DNA from: Lunatibacter salilacus
Lineage (GTDB): Bacteria; Bacteroidota; Bacteroidia; Cytophagales; Cyclobacteriaceae
Direction: 5' to 3'
Length of the DNA stretch: 64,000 bases
Assembly (NCBI RefSeq): GCF_009797935.1
Contig: NZ_VOLC01000004.1
Coordinates: 62,001-126,000 of the forward strand
Positions 35,720 through 45,403 of this stretch are shown piece after piece. Position 1 is the first letter of the stretch. Every line of letters begins with the position of its first letter. Below the pieces are notes generated by a model, which did not search any database, was not told where the DNA came from, and was given only the letters and a program-made list of their open reading frames with translations. The translations under genes and the position numbers were made by a program.

Positions 35720-36655
35720 ATGGAAAGCAGCCGAATTAAGTTACTATTTATTCCATTTTTCTTTGTCCTATGTTCCTTTCTGCATGCGCAATCACTTACA
35801 ATGGAAAGGGAGGAAATGATTGGATTGACTCCCGACTGGGAAGGAGAAAGATATCCGGATGGAAGGCCTAAAGTACCTGACGATATTTTAAAGAGGATGA
35901 AACAAATTTCTCTGGAACAAGCCTGGTCGGTACTGAGAGGAGCAGGTTATTCCCAACAATATGAAACTGACTGGGAAAATATTTATCCCGGAGAAGTATT
36001 GGTAGGTAGGGTCCTAACTGCCCAATACATGCCCCTTCGTCCCGAGATAAGAAAACACTTGGAAGAAAAGGGGGCGGAAGAAGGACGAATAGGAGATATG
36101 GTATCGTGGCCGATCGACATGCTCGAAAATGGAGATGTATATGTGGCTGATTCCTATGGTAAGGTAGAAGACGGACCTATCATTGGCGATAACTTAGCTA
36201 CCTCCATTGCGGCCAAATCAGGGAATGGGGTAGTGTTTAACGGAACGGTGCGGGACCTTGATGGGTTGATGGAAATTCCCGGCTTTACCTCCTTTATCAG
36301 GGGATCCCACCCCTCTTACCAGCAACAAATGATGTTAACCGGGATAAATATTCCAATCCGAATTGGCCCCGTCACGGTGATGCCCGGGGATGTGGTACTT
36401 GGAAAATTGGATGGGGTAATCTTTATCCCTCCCCACTTGGCTGAAAAAGTGGTGAAAACGGGGGAATTGATTTTGTTGAGGGATAGGTTTGGCCACCAAC
36501 GGCTGCGTGAAGGGAAATATACACCAGGACAGATAGACGCCCGCTGGAACGATGAAATAGAACGGGATTTTTCCCAATGGATGGAGGCCAATATGGATGA
36601 TTTGCCTGTGCCAAAAGAAGAAATTCAGGAGTTGTTAAAGACCAGGACATGGTAA
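35720..36655 (+). CDS. Exported RraA-family aldolase-like protein
   Basis: The 311-residue protein has a signal peptide (LLFIPFFFVLCSFLHAQ). It contains the RraA/HMG-aldolase fold: GDMVSWPIDMLENGDVYVAD, GDNLATSIAAKSGNGVVFNG, then TVRDLDGL with the Arg-Asp pair used for pyruvate and metal binding in class II HMG/CHA aldolases, and VMPGDVVLGKLDGVIFIPP. Members either cleave 4-hydroxy-4-methyl-2-oxoglutarate-type substrates or regulate RNase E. Secretion makes the aldolase role more likely here. It probably acts on the product of the preceding exported dehydratase. Confidence 0.82.
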   Translation: MESSRIKLLFIPFFFVLCSFLHAQSLTMEREEMIGLTPDWEGERYPDGRPKVPDDILKRMKQISLEQAWSVLRGAGYSQQYETDWENIYPGEVLVGRVLTAQYMPLRPEIRKHLEEKGAEEGRIGDMVSWPIDMLENGDVYVADSYGKVEDGPIIGDNLATSIAAKSGNGVVFNGTVRDLDGLMEIPGFTSFIRGSHPSYQQQMMLTGINIPIRIGPVTVMPGDVVLGKLDGVIFIPPHLAEKVVKTGELILLRDRFGHQRLREGKYTPGQIDARWNDEIERDFSQWMEANMDDLPVPKEEIQELLKTRTW

Positions 36656-36788
36656 TAGTTTCGTCGGAGAGCTTTATGGTGTAAGAGTTTACAAACAAAA
36701 ATAGTGGCATGATTGAATTAGGATTGCATAGTTAGCGACAGTTGCTTGTTATAAAAATAGAATCTCTCATATGCCGATTGCTAATCAA

Positions 36789-37400
36789 TCAGGTGATCTC
36801 GGCAAAAAATGGTTCTAAGTCCAGTTCGAAACCTAAAACTACTGAAGATTTTGCCCTATCACCGGACGTTAGTAAGCGGGAACTTTGATATTTGCCCCTA
36901 ACCAAGGTGTAAATCAATAGTGTCTGCCCTAGCGCATCCATCAGCCAATATTCCTTTACTCCAGATTCTTCATACACCTCATATTTATGTTGGAGTTCAA
37001 GTTGCTTGTTACCGGGAGAGAGTACTTCCACCACCAGGTCAGGGGCTCCGATACAGCCTCTGTCATCCAATTTATCTAGATCGCAAACTATGCAGATGTC
37101 GGGTTGTACAACGGTATATATTTTATTATCTTTTTTGGATTTTACAGGAAGGCGAACGTCAAAAGGGGCAACATAGGCTTGGCACTGTTTGCCTTTTAGG
37201 AACATGTTCAGTTCTGTGAGTAAGTTTCCCGTCACTCTTTGATGAATTCTGCTTGGAGCTGCGGCCGCCCTTTTGAAAACTTTCCCCTTAATCAGCTCTA
37301 CCATTTCTTCAATATTCCAAGACAGGTAATCCGCATAGGTATACCGCCCATAATTCAAATCGGGTTCTTTTACGATAGATTTGGCTTTCTCCTTTTCCAT
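36789..37400 (-). CDS. Uma2-family putative endonuclease-like protein, second paralogue
   Basis: The 203-residue protein has the Uma2 landmarks VVQPDICIVCD, DRGCIGAPDLVVEVLSPGN and GVKEYWLMD. It is clearly paralogous to the protein at 31458-32066 but in inverted orientation. A TTG 15 bp upstream is also in frame; ATG 37400 (MEKEKAKSIVKEPDL) is preferred by comparison with the paralogue. It is convergent with the RraA gene. Confidence 0.86.
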   Translation of the reverse strand: MEKEKAKSIVKEPDLNYGRYTYADYLSWNIEEMVELIKGKVFKRAAAAPSRIHQRVTGNLLTELNMFLKGKQCQAYVAPFDVRLPVKSKKDNKIYTVVQPDICIVCDLDKLDDRGCIGAPDLVVEVLSPGNKQLELQHKYEVYEESGVKEYWLMDALGQTLLIYTLVRGKYQSSRLLTSGDRAKSSVVLGFELDLEPFFAEIT

Positions 37401-37587
37401 ATTTGAATTTAACAAATTATGGACGAATCGTATCTAATTTTTATGCAAATGTTTATTCACCAACGTTTCATTGTAAACTACTACCATGGGATTGGGGTCG
37501 TTTTAGACGTTGAATTCGAGGAGGGCTAATACAAAATGTATTTTTTTGCTAAAAAGCATGAAAATTATAAACCCCGTGAAGCAACAC

Positions 37588-38742
37588 TTAAATTGTATGC
37601 AGATCTTTAAAGCCAACTATGGTAACTTGACTCCGTTTCTGTGATTCGTTTCCACCATAAACCAGGAAATTGGAGACATCGGGTTTGAATCCTTTAAATT
37701 GGTCTAGTGATTTGAAAAAATCGTTATGTAGTGTTTTTCCTGATTTTACCTCTATTGCAATAAGCTGTTGACCTCTTTCTATGAGGATGTCGATTTCATT
37801 TCCAGAAACATCTCTCCAAAAAGAATAATTTTCATGAGTGTTGTTGTTCCACGTTTGTTTAATTTTTTCCAATAGTATTAAATTTTCAAATACCTGTCCT
37901 TTTGCAAAATGTATTTCCAAATCATATTCGGTCCTTATACCTAATAAATAAGCCAACAAACCAGTGTCGTAGAAATAAACTTTTGGAGTCTTCACAATTC
38001 GTTTGTTAAAATTATTGTGATAAGGCTTTAGTCGGAAGGCAATAAATGATGCCTCCAGAAGACTCATCCATGAATTGATGGTCTTATTGTCTAAACCCAA
38101 TTCATTCCCCAAACTGCTCTGATTTAACAGTTGCCCAGTTCTACCTGCTAGTAGATGGATGAACTTTTGAAATACATCCAAATTGGTTATGTTTTTAATT
38201 AATCTCACGTCCCGCTCCACGTAAGTTCTTACGTAATTTGCGTAAAAATCTGTGGGGTCAATGTCATTCACCCATTTTCTGGGGAATGAACCATTTAATG
38301 CATATTCCTTCCAGTTTTCGAATAAATAGTTCCCTTTTTCAAGTTCCTTCAAGGAAAGCGGCAACAAATTAAATAAGGCTACCCTTCCTGCCAAGGACTG
38401 GGAGATACTTTCCAACAATAAAAAGTTTTGAGAACCGGTGATGATATATTCGCCGTTTTTTTGACGTTGATCAGTGTAAACCTGTAAATAAGAAAACAAG
38501 TCTGGAGCATATTGAATTTCATCGATGATGACACCATCTTGATAAGTTTCTAAAAATCCCTTCGGATCGGATTTGGCAAATTCCCTTTTTGAAATGTCTT
38601 CCAAATTCACATACGTAAAATCGGGTTTAAGTAATTTACATAAAGTTGTTTTACCCGACTGCCTAGGTCCGGTGATAGCCACTATCGGATATTTACCGAG
38701 TGCACTGGAAATTTTACTCGCTATTTCTCTTTGTATTTGCAT
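37588..38742 (-). CDS. AAA ATPase with DUF4143 domain
   Basis: The 384-residue protein has a Walker A motif (GPRQSGKTTLC), Walker B (VIIDEIQYAPD), sensor region ITGSQNFLLLES and a C-terminal DUF4143 domain (KVYFYDTGLLAYLLG, FWRDVSGNEIDILIERGQQLIAIEVKSG) with a PD-(D/E)XK-like ending. The family is common and scattered in Bacteroidota and archaea, with no settled function; it is often considered a mobile or defence-associated ATPase. It is followed on the same strand only by a gap, so it is monocistronic. Confidence 0.93.
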   Translation of the reverse strand: MQIQREIASKISSALGKYPIVAITGPRQSGKTTLCKLLKPDFTYVNLEDISKREFAKSDPKGFLETYQDGVIIDEIQYAPDLFSYLQVYTDQRQKNGEYIITGSQNFLLLESISQSLAGRVALFNLLPLSLKELEKGNYLFENWKEYALNGSFPRKWVNDIDPTDFYANYVRTYVERDVRLIKNITNLDVFQKFIHLLAGRTGQLLNQSSLGNELGLDNKTINSWMSLLEASFIAFRLKPYHNNFNKRIVKTPKVYFYDTGLLAYLLGIRTEYDLEIHFAKGQVFENLILLEKIKQTWNNNTHENYSFWRDVSGNEIDILIERGQQLIAIEVKSGKTLHNDFFKSLDQFKGFKPDVSNFLVYGGNESQKRSQVTIVGFKDLHTI

Positions 38743-38806
38743 TATTTATGTAAATTTAGGAATTCAATTCCCAATTAGCAAATAATCTTGGTTAATACTT
38801 CGGTTT

Positions 38807-38986
38807 TTGTCCGTTGATATTATCGCAGCCTTGCAGGCTAAAAAATGGGTAAGTTGGGAGAAGGACAAGGAGAAACTACTTTATAAAAGCCTGCGCTTCA
38901 AATTGGGCGATATTGTAATGCAGGCTCAAGATCAGCTTAAAAGACGCCAAAATGAAGGAATGGTCTCTTATTGTGATTTTTTGTAA
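38807..38986 (+). CDS. Small unassigned frame, possible gene remnant
   Basis: A 59-codon frame (possible TTG start at 38807, first ATG at 38918) encodes DIIAALQAKKWVSWEKDKEK and LGDIVMQAQDQLKRRQNEGM, a helical and charged sequence. It looks more protein-like than surrounding DNA, but it lacks a good start and a recognised family. Nothing else is evident in 38743-39071 (329 bp). Confidence 0.25.
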   Translation: MSVDIIAALQAKKWVSWEKDKEKLLYKSLRFKLGDIVMQAQDQLKRRQNEGMVSYCDFL

Positions 38987-39071
38987 TAAATGATCTATAT
39001 TAACGAATCAATAGGACGTAACTCAAAATTTCATGAAAATTACTCACCTCTCATTCTTATATCTTGTCCAC

Positions 39072-39707
39072 CTATTCCCCTTCCATCACCAATTCACCAA
39101 ATTCCGCCACCTTTCTCAGCACGCTTCCAGTAGTCTGTTGCCAGATGGGACGAATCGGAAAACCCGCCCTTTTCAAGGCTTTTGCAACCCAGACATTTGA
39201 GTTGTTGGGAAAATAGTAGGATGAGCTTCCCTTGTAAAAATAGCTGTCTTTATAAAATCCATCCGCGACAGGTATGATTTTTTTGTTTTCATCCAGCTTG
39301 AATTCGCCTACCAAAAAAAGGCATAGCTGATAAAGCTGATCATCATTGAGTTCAATTTTTACTACATCCGTCTTAAAATAGAAGTCTTCTAACTTCCAAT
39401 GAATTGGGTTTATGTGTAATGCGGAAGAAGTAGGCCAGAATACAGCCTTAAATGCATACCAAAGGTTAAATCCCGGATGCGTAAAAAAATCTTCATCTCC
39501 CCACCCTATTTCCAGATAAGGTGCTTTTGAATAATTATGTCCTTCATGCCAGAGGCTATCAGGCAAAGCGTAGCCTGGGATAACGATTCCGGTATGCCAG
39601 CTGATACTGCTGACATAGATGACATGAAGTTCTTTTGTTTCCTCCTGAAAGCGGTCAGGAGGACCCAAAAGAAGCAAAATCCAATAAAAACTCAACAAGG
39701 TTGTCAT
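39072..39707 (-). CDS. DUF2459 (TIGR02117-type) protein
   Basis: The 211-residue protein has an N-terminal hydrophobic segment (MTTLLSFYWILLLLG), SISWHTGIVIPGYALPDSLW, LEIGWGDEDFFTHPG and SYYFPNNSNVWVAKALKRAG. These match the conserved family found in several proteobacteria and Bacteroidota, sometimes near polyhydroxyalkanoate or membrane genes, without defined function. It is probably exported or membrane-anchored and is divergent from the GH36-like gene. Confidence 0.78.
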   Translation of the reverse strand: MTTLLSFYWILLLLGPPDRFQEETKELHVIYVSSISWHTGIVIPGYALPDSLWHEGHNYSKAPYLEIGWGDEDFFTHPGFNLWYAFKAVFWPTSSALHINPIHWKLEDFYFKTDVVKIELNDDQLYQLCLFLVGEFKLDENKKIIPVADGFYKDSYFYKGSSSYYFPNNSNVWVAKALKRAGFPIRPIWQQTTGSVLRKVAEFGELVMEGE

Positions 39708-39914
39708 AATACGTTTGGCTTAATCAAGAATTGAGTCTTGAGATGGTGTTGGCTTGAAAGCTTTTATCAACACTATAATTATCCCTATTACTTTTAAATT
39801 AGGTTTCATAAGTAATTTTTAACCTGTTAATTTACTCGTAAATTAATCTAAAACATAACATCCGCTCACCAAGCCTCTTAGTCATTAGTTGTGAGGATTG
39901 AATTGCAAAAAATT

Positions 39915-41993
39915 ATGAAAAAAAGAAATTTCGTCCTCGGGCTATTATGTCTTTACACTATTTCGGTTTCCTACAGTTTTTCACAACAAACATTCAAAGA
40001 CTGTAGCGCCTATCTTCGAAATGATACTTTGGTTATACAAAACTCCAAAATTAAGTACTCCATGCTTTGGAATAAGGGGAATTTTATACCTCACGCTATA
40101 GCAGATGGTAACGGCAATCATCCGGTGACTTTCGTTGGTAATGAGCCTGCATTCGACTTGGTGAATGCTCCTTTCAGGGAAAATAGGGATATTCAAATCA
40201 ATTTTATGAAACAAAGTATCCACGCTCCAGCCCATCTACGTGTGAAGGTGCTGAATGAGCATGATGCTTCTGTGAAGGTACTGCGTGTTTTTAAGATATT
40301 CCCGGAGACTTCGGCCATTACCATGGAAATTTTCCTGCAATATGGGGTTTTGGCTCAGCAAGCAGATACCGAAAAAGTAAAGCTGGATGGCACCGAAAGC
40401 TTTTTTAAACAAAGCCCAGAAGATAAGGACCCTTACCTACAGCATTTTGGACTTGCTTTTCCCCATTGGAAACATAAAGTGATTAGGTTTAGGGATGTGA
40501 CCGATAGAAATGATAACCTCGTTGACGAACAAACTATCATGCCCTATGGTGCTGGCCGGCAACTTCAGGGTAATTTATTGCTGTCTAGGGATGTGATTAA
40601 TGAGGTGGGATTTTTCTTGCTCAAGGAGGGTCCTAATGGAGATAGTCAGATTAATTATCCGGGCTACGATTATTCCCTGTCCAAAACCAATATCACTGTA
40701 CCTTTTTCAGGTTTTCCCTTTAACGCTCGGGATGGGGAATGGGTGAAGGGATATCCCTTGACAATAGGTCGTTCGGAAAGGGGAACTCCAGTAGAATGGG
40801 CCTTACGGGAATACTTGAAAAATTCCGTCAATTATGATCCCGAAATGTATGAGATGGTCATGATGAACACCTGGGGAGATAGGGGACAGGATGGAAAAAT
40901 CAGTGAGGAATTTGTTTTAAAAGAGTTGGATGTAGCGAGAGAACTTGGAGTTAGTCATTACCAACTGGATGATGGCTGGCAGCAGGGGCTTTCCAAGAAT
41001 TCTGCGAGCAGCGAAGGAAAACTGTGGGAGAGGTGGCTTCCGGAAGACTGGGAACCCCATACGATCCGGTTTCCCAACGGTTTGGACAAGGTGGTCGAAA
41101 AGGCCAACAGCTTCGACATTCGTCTTGGATTATGGTTTAACCCATCCATGGCCAATGATTTCGCCGCATGGGAAGACGACGCTAAAATAATCGTTGACCT
41201 GCATAACAGTACCGGCATCCAATATTTTAAAATCGATGGGGTTCAGATTCCCACAAAAGCAGCAGAAGTAAATTTGCACCGTTTCTTTGACAAGGTGAAA
41301 ATGGAAACTGACAATAAGGTATTCTTTAATCTTGACCTGACGGCGGGAATCCGGGGCGGCTATTTTCTAACCAGATATGCCGGGAACTTATTTTTGGAAA
41401 ACCGCTATACAGACTGGGGGAATTATTATCCATATAGAACCCTTCGCAATGTATGGATGCTTTCAAAGTATTTCCCTCCTGAGTTTTTACAGGTAGAGTT
41501 TTTAAACAAATGGCGCAATACGGACAAGTATCCCGCTAAAGACCCCTTTGCACCTTCCCAATACGATTTTGAATATGTTTTTGCCACTGCAATGGCGGGG
41601 CAACCGCTGGCATGGTTTGAGGCTACCGGACTTCCGGAGGAGGCTTTGGAAATCGGGGAAACAGTTAGAAAATATAAAGAGCATCAGGAAGATTTTCATT
41701 CGGGTTTTATATTTCCCATTGGGGAAGAACCTACTGGAAGCTCTTGGACGGGGTTTCATTCGGTAAATCCTGACAGGCAGGAAGGGTATGTATTGGTCTT
41801 CCGTGAAAAGAATGAAAGGCAGTCAGCGAAGTTTTCCCTTCCCTCGCTACAAGAGGGCACCTTTACATTTACGCACGTATTGGGAGGTGGCAAAGATTTC
41901 ACCGCCGTGGTAGGTTATAATGAAGAGGTGGAGTTTTCGCTTCCGAGTCCAAACTCCTATCAACTGATGAAATATAAATTGGTTCGGCCTTAA
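39915..41993 (+). CDS. Exported GH36-like alpha-galactosidase-type glycosidase
   Basis: The 692-residue protein has a signal peptide (LGLLCLYTISVSYSFSQ), an N-terminal beta-sandwich domain, a TIM barrel (about 310-600) and a C-terminal beta domain. Barrel landmarks are NTWGDRG, GVSHYQLDDGWQ, DIRLGLWFNPSMAND, and IQYFKIDGVQ with Asp441 placed as the clan GH-D nucleophile; ENRYTDWGNY may carry the acid/base Asp. The reaction would be retaining hydrolysis of an alpha-linked sugar, possibly galactose, but the N-terminal half is divergent. A GTG at 39891 also opens the frame; ATG 39915 directly precedes the signal peptide. Confidence 0.8.
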   Translation: MKKRNFVLGLLCLYTISVSYSFSQQTFKDCSAYLRNDTLVIQNSKIKYSMLWNKGNFIPHAIADGNGNHPVTFVGNEPAFDLVNAPFRENRDIQINFMKQSIHAPAHLRVKVLNEHDASVKVLRVFKIFPETSAITMEIFLQYGVLAQQADTEKVKLDGTESFFKQSPEDKDPYLQHFGLAFPHWKHKVIRFRDVTDRNDNLVDEQTIMPYGAGRQLQGNLLLSRDVINEVGFFLLKEGPNGDSQINYPGYDYSLSKTNITVPFSGFPFNARDGEWVKGYPLTIGRSERGTPVEWALREYLKNSVNYDPEMYEMVMMNTWGDRGQDGKISEEFVLKELDVARELGVSHYQLDDGWQQGLSKNSASSEGKLWERWLPEDWEPHTIRFPNGLDKVVEKANSFDIRLGLWFNPSMANDFAAWEDDAKIIVDLHNSTGIQYFKIDGVQIPTKAAEVNLHRFFDKVKMETDNKVFFNLDLTAGIRGGYFLTRYAGNLFLENRYTDWGNYYPYRTLRNVWMLSKYFPPEFLQVEFLNKWRNTDKYPAKDPFAPSQYDFEYVFATAMAGQPLAWFEATGLPEEALEIGETVRKYKEHQEDFHSGFIFPIGEEPTGSSWTGFHSVNPDRQEGYVLVFREKNERQSAKFSLPSLQEGTFTFTHVLGGGKDFTAVVGYNEEVEFSLPSPNSYQLMKYKLVRP

Positions 41994-42083
41994 CTCACGT
42001 AGTTCACATTTTCAGAGGAAACTTATTTTCATCCAAAATAATAAAATTTTCAGGAAATATGTGTATGTTTACCTATCAAAAAA

Positions 42084-42098
42084 TGTATACGGTATTCA
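42084..42098. promoter_or_regulatory. Possible second GntR operator, degenerate
   Basis: GTATACGGTATTC (42085-42097) matches 11 of 13 central bases of the perfect palindrome GTATACAGTATAC before the GntR gene (50910-50928). It lies about 62 bp before the cupredoxin start, in a promoter-distance position. It is a candidate for shared control of the 42-46.5 kb genes. Confidence 0.35.
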
Positions 42099-42159
42099 AA
42101 AAATTTAATAATTGGTTTTCTTATAAATCAATAAATTTAAGTTTAGTAAAGAGTATTTT

Positions 42160-42672
42160 ATGAGAGGAATAGCTTTATCATGTTTGGGATTATTTCTAGT
42201 CTCCTTTTTTCTTATCCTGCCGAAGTCAGATCATTTGGGAATAAGTAGACTGTATAATTCATCAATTCAAAACACATCTTTAGAAACTATTTCGGAGTAT
42301 GCAGATACCACTGTGGTAGAAATGAAGACTGGAGGTATTGATCTGAATTATTCTGTAACAGAAATCAAGGCCAAATCCGGAGATATCTTGCTTATCCGAT
42401 ACATCAATGAAAGCGATATGAGTCATAATATTGTAGTGGTAAGGGAAGAAGAAGATATCCGTCCGGTGGGGATTGCCGCACTTCAGGCCATATCGAGTGA
42501 TTGGATTCCGGAAAAAGAAAAGCATCGCATTATCGCCCACAGCGAATTGGCATATGCGGGGGATACCGTGGAGTTCTCCTTCAAAGTGCCGCCACCGGGA
42601 ACATATCCATACATCTGTACCTATTCAGCTCACTGGACCCAAATGCAGGGCAGGTTAATCTCAACGGAATAG
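42160..42672 (+). CDS. Exported cupredoxin (azurin/auracyanin-like blue-copper protein)
   Basis: The 170-residue protein has a signal anchor (LSCLGLFLVSFFLILP). The plastocyanin-like beta-sandwich carries candidate type 1 copper ligands: His89 in SHN, and Cys153, His158 and Met162 in CTYSAHWTQM, the C-x4-H-x3-M loop of azurin-like proteins. It would shuttle single electrons in the periplasm. The neighbouring propeller protein and other PQQ/cytochrome dehydrogenases in the window are plausible partners, by inference. Confidence 0.87.
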   Translation: MRGIALSCLGLFLVSFFLILPKSDHLGISRLYNSSIQNTSLETISEYADTTVVEMKTGGIDLNYSVTEIKAKSGDILLIRYINESDMSHNIVVVREEEDIRPVGIAALQAISSDWIPEKEKHRIIAHSELAYAGDTVEFSFKVPPPGTYPYICTYSAHWTQMQGRLISTE

Positions 42673-42783
42673 ATCTATTATAATCCAGTTTCTTAATATC
42701 AATTATAGACAATCATAATTAAGAAAACGCTTCAAGTACATTGACTTTACCAATTTTGGTTAAAGCAATATTCCCACAGATCT

Positions 42784-45186
42784 ATGACAAACTCATTTAA
42801 ACAACTTTTACTCAGTTTATTATTTACTTTGACAGTAATCATATGCTCAAATATACCACTGCAAGCCCAGTTTCAACCTTCGGATAACATGAATCCTATG
42901 ATTCATGGGCCATTTGTTACATCTACAATTGCTTATGATCCGCTTACTTCTAGTAGCATATTTGTTAATAAAGGAATTGCTGTCAAGTTGGGAAAGGATT
43001 CCCAGGCAGTAATGACGTTTGATACAGATCTATTGCGTGTTGCAAGTGCTTGGACAGGTGGATTTCTTCATTGGTATTTGGAAAGAGATGGACTGGAAAA
43101 TTGGCCCAGTCCAAACGGGTATACCCATTTCGAAACAAGCAAGACCCCTGGATGGTCACTTGACGGGAAATTTAAGGATCCAAGAACTTGGCCTTACGGG
43201 CCAATTCCAAAAAATCTGGGCCACTACAAGGGATTATATATAAACGGCGATAATGTCCTTTTTTCCTATACAATAGGTGATACTGATGTCCTTGAATTGC
43301 CGGGTTTTGAACAAATTGATGACCATCCTGTATTTTCCCGGACGTTTAATGTGAGCCCCACGAATGAAACATTGTCCTTGCGGGTATTGCAAGTACCTGA
43401 AAATGCTGAAATTGAGGTAGTGGAAATGTCAAATTCAAAGGCGCATATCACAATAAAGGTTGGAGAAAATACCCGAATAGTAGGATTGCAGGGAGTTATA
43501 GATGCTAACTGGAGGATACAAAACCGTCATCTCATCCTTGACCTTCCAGAGCTAAACCAAGCGGGTAATTTTAAGCTTTCGATCGGGCCGATTACGGCTG
43601 ATAACGCATCGAATTATATGGCTTCACACCTAGATCAGGCTAAGGATTTATCCGATTTGTCCGAATATAAAAAACCGGGGCCAGACCAATGGGAGACACT
43701 ACAAACTGAAGCGGTAATGGGCAGTAATGATGAAGGGGCATTTACTGTTGATCAGCTTACACTACCGGCTGATAATCCATGGAAATCCTTTATTCGTTTA
43801 ATGGATGTGGACTTCTTCTCCGATGGACGTGCGGTAGTGGTTTCTCTAAGTGGAGATGTATGGTTGGTTGATGGCATAAAGGAAGAATTAGAAACACTTC
43901 AATGGCATCGATTTGCAACCGGTTTGTTTCAGCCCAGTGGGGTTAAGGTAGTAGATGACCAAGTGTATGTGATAGGCCGTGACCAAATTACGAGATTACA
44001 TGATTTGAACAAGGATGGTTTTGCGGATTATTATGAGAATTTCAATAACGAGCTTATGGCTTCAACGAATTTTCATGCCTTCACATTGAATTTGGAAACG
44101 GACGCAGAGGGAAATTTTTACTTTGCCAAATCCACCCCGTGGCCCCCTTATATCAGTGGACAAGGGCCTGCCAGAAACGCAGAGATCACTCCCCATCACG
44201 GAGTACTTTTTAAATTGTCGCCGAATGGTGAGAACCTTGAAATTATTGCCACGGGCCTGCGGAACCCCAACGGAATGGATATCAACGCTGACGGCGAAAT
44301 AATATATGCCGACAATGAAGGGAACTGGGTCCCAACAAGTAAAGTACATAGAATTAAAAAAGGAGCATTCCACGGCTTTATTCCATCGGCACATCAATCG
44401 GATAAACCTGATTCCTTTGAACTGCCAATTGTCTGGACCCCTCATTATATTGACAACTCTCCCGCCAAACCTATGTTTATAACAAGCGCTCAATGGCCTG
44501 AGGAGCTTAAGGACAATTTATTATTAGCTTCATACGGTCGTGCAAACCTTTCTGTGATTTTAAAAGAGGAAGTTGATGGCGTATGGCAGGGTGCCCATTT
44601 GTACCTACCCCTCATGTTCAAATCAGGACTTGAGCGTGGCCGATTCCAAAAAGATGGACACCTATACATCGCAGGGATGACTAGCTGGCAATCCATCGGA
44701 GAAGATTGGGGTTCCTTTCATCGGGTGAGGTATACCGGGCAACCATTGGATATACCCATAGCTGTAAATACCAAAGCGGGTGGAATTGAGCTGCGTTTTA
44801 GCCAAAATCTAGATCCCGAGGTGGCAACAAATAGTGAGAACTTTCAATTACAAAAGTGGACCTATCCTTGGACAAGCCAATATGGCACCCGTGGAAGATT
44901 ATATTCTGTGGACAATCCAGGAGAAACAAAACCTGATCCGGTAAAAGTTGAATCCATTCGTCTATCCGCTGATGGTAAATCGGTATTTCTAGAAATTCCG
45001 GATTTGAAACCGGGTGCTGTAGCTACCTCCATTGGTAAACTTGATGGGGTACCCGATATGATTGAAGCCTCATTGGGTTTGGTGATGTCAATAAGTTATC
45101 AGATTTCTACCGCTGATGGTGTGGAGTTAAATCACATGATTCATAAAACCATACATAGAGTTCCTACTGAGCAATTTACTAAATAG
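42784..45186 (+). CDS. Exported DUF6797-like protein with dehydrogenase-type beta-propeller
   Basis: The 800-residue protein has a signal peptide (LLLSLLFTLTVIICSNIPLQAQ). The N-terminal 300 residues resemble a DUF6797-like beta-rich domain (GIAVKLGKDSQAVMTFDTD, RVASAWTGGFLHW). The central part is a glucose/sorbosone-dehydrogenase-like propeller (MDVDFFSDGRAVVVSLSGDV, GLRNPNGMDINADGEIIYAD). The C-terminus is beta-rich. No CxxCH is visible, so unlike many relatives it lacks its own cytochrome; the cupredoxin 112 bp upstream may serve instead. The substrate is unknown. Confidence 0.72.
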   Translation: MTNSFKQLLLSLLFTLTVIICSNIPLQAQFQPSDNMNPMIHGPFVTSTIAYDPLTSSSIFVNKGIAVKLGKDSQAVMTFDTDLLRVASAWTGGFLHWYLERDGLENWPSPNGYTHFETSKTPGWSLDGKFKDPRTWPYGPIPKNLGHYKGLYINGDNVLFSYTIGDTDVLELPGFEQIDDHPVFSRTFNVSPTNETLSLRVLQVPENAEIEVVEMSNSKAHITIKVGENTRIVGLQGVIDANWRIQNRHLILDLPELNQAGNFKLSIGPITADNASNYMASHLDQAKDLSDLSEYKKPGPDQWETLQTEAVMGSNDEGAFTVDQLTLPADNPWKSFIRLMDVDFFSDGRAVVVSLSGDVWLVDGIKEELETLQWHRFATGLFQPSGVKVVDDQVYVIGRDQITRLHDLNKDGFADYYENFNNELMASTNFHAFTLNLETDAEGNFYFAKSTPWPPYISGQGPARNAEITPHHGVLFKLSPNGENLEIIATGLRNPNGMDINADGEIIYADNEGNWVPTSKVHRIKKGAFHGFIPSAHQSDKPDSFELPIVWTPHYIDNSPAKPMFITSAQWPEELKDNLLLASYGRANLSVILKEEVDGVWQGAHLYLPLMFKSGLERGRFQKDGHLYIAGMTSWQSIGEDWGSFHRVRYTGQPLDIPIAVNTKAGGIELRFSQNLDPEVATNSENFQLQKWTYPWTSQYGTRGRLYSVDNPGETKPDPVKVESIRLSADGKSVFLEIPDLKPGAVATSIGKLDGVPDMIEASLGLVMSISYQISTADGVELNHMIHKTIHRVPTEQFTK

Positions 45187-45403
45187 AATATGGAAGTATT
45201 CATTTATATGCTATCCTGTGTCATCATTGTTGCTAGTCCTAACAGGTTGAACCTCTGTATGCTACCTGGGGATAACAAGGAAGACTGGTTTATGCTCGTA
45301 AGGAAAAGGTAGGTTGCTTAGCGTACTATTCTATAAATAATAATAATTCAATATTAGGTTAATCTAGCCTGTATTGAAATCTTAAATAGCTAAATTAAAA
45401 ATC

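Noticed and set aside
44062-44493. 143-codon antisense frame in the DUF6797-like gene
   Set aside because: Shadow frame; the sense strand has the propeller motifs.
45187-45403. 40-codon frame between the propeller and GH-A genes
   Set aside because: No start signal, no domain and irregular composition.
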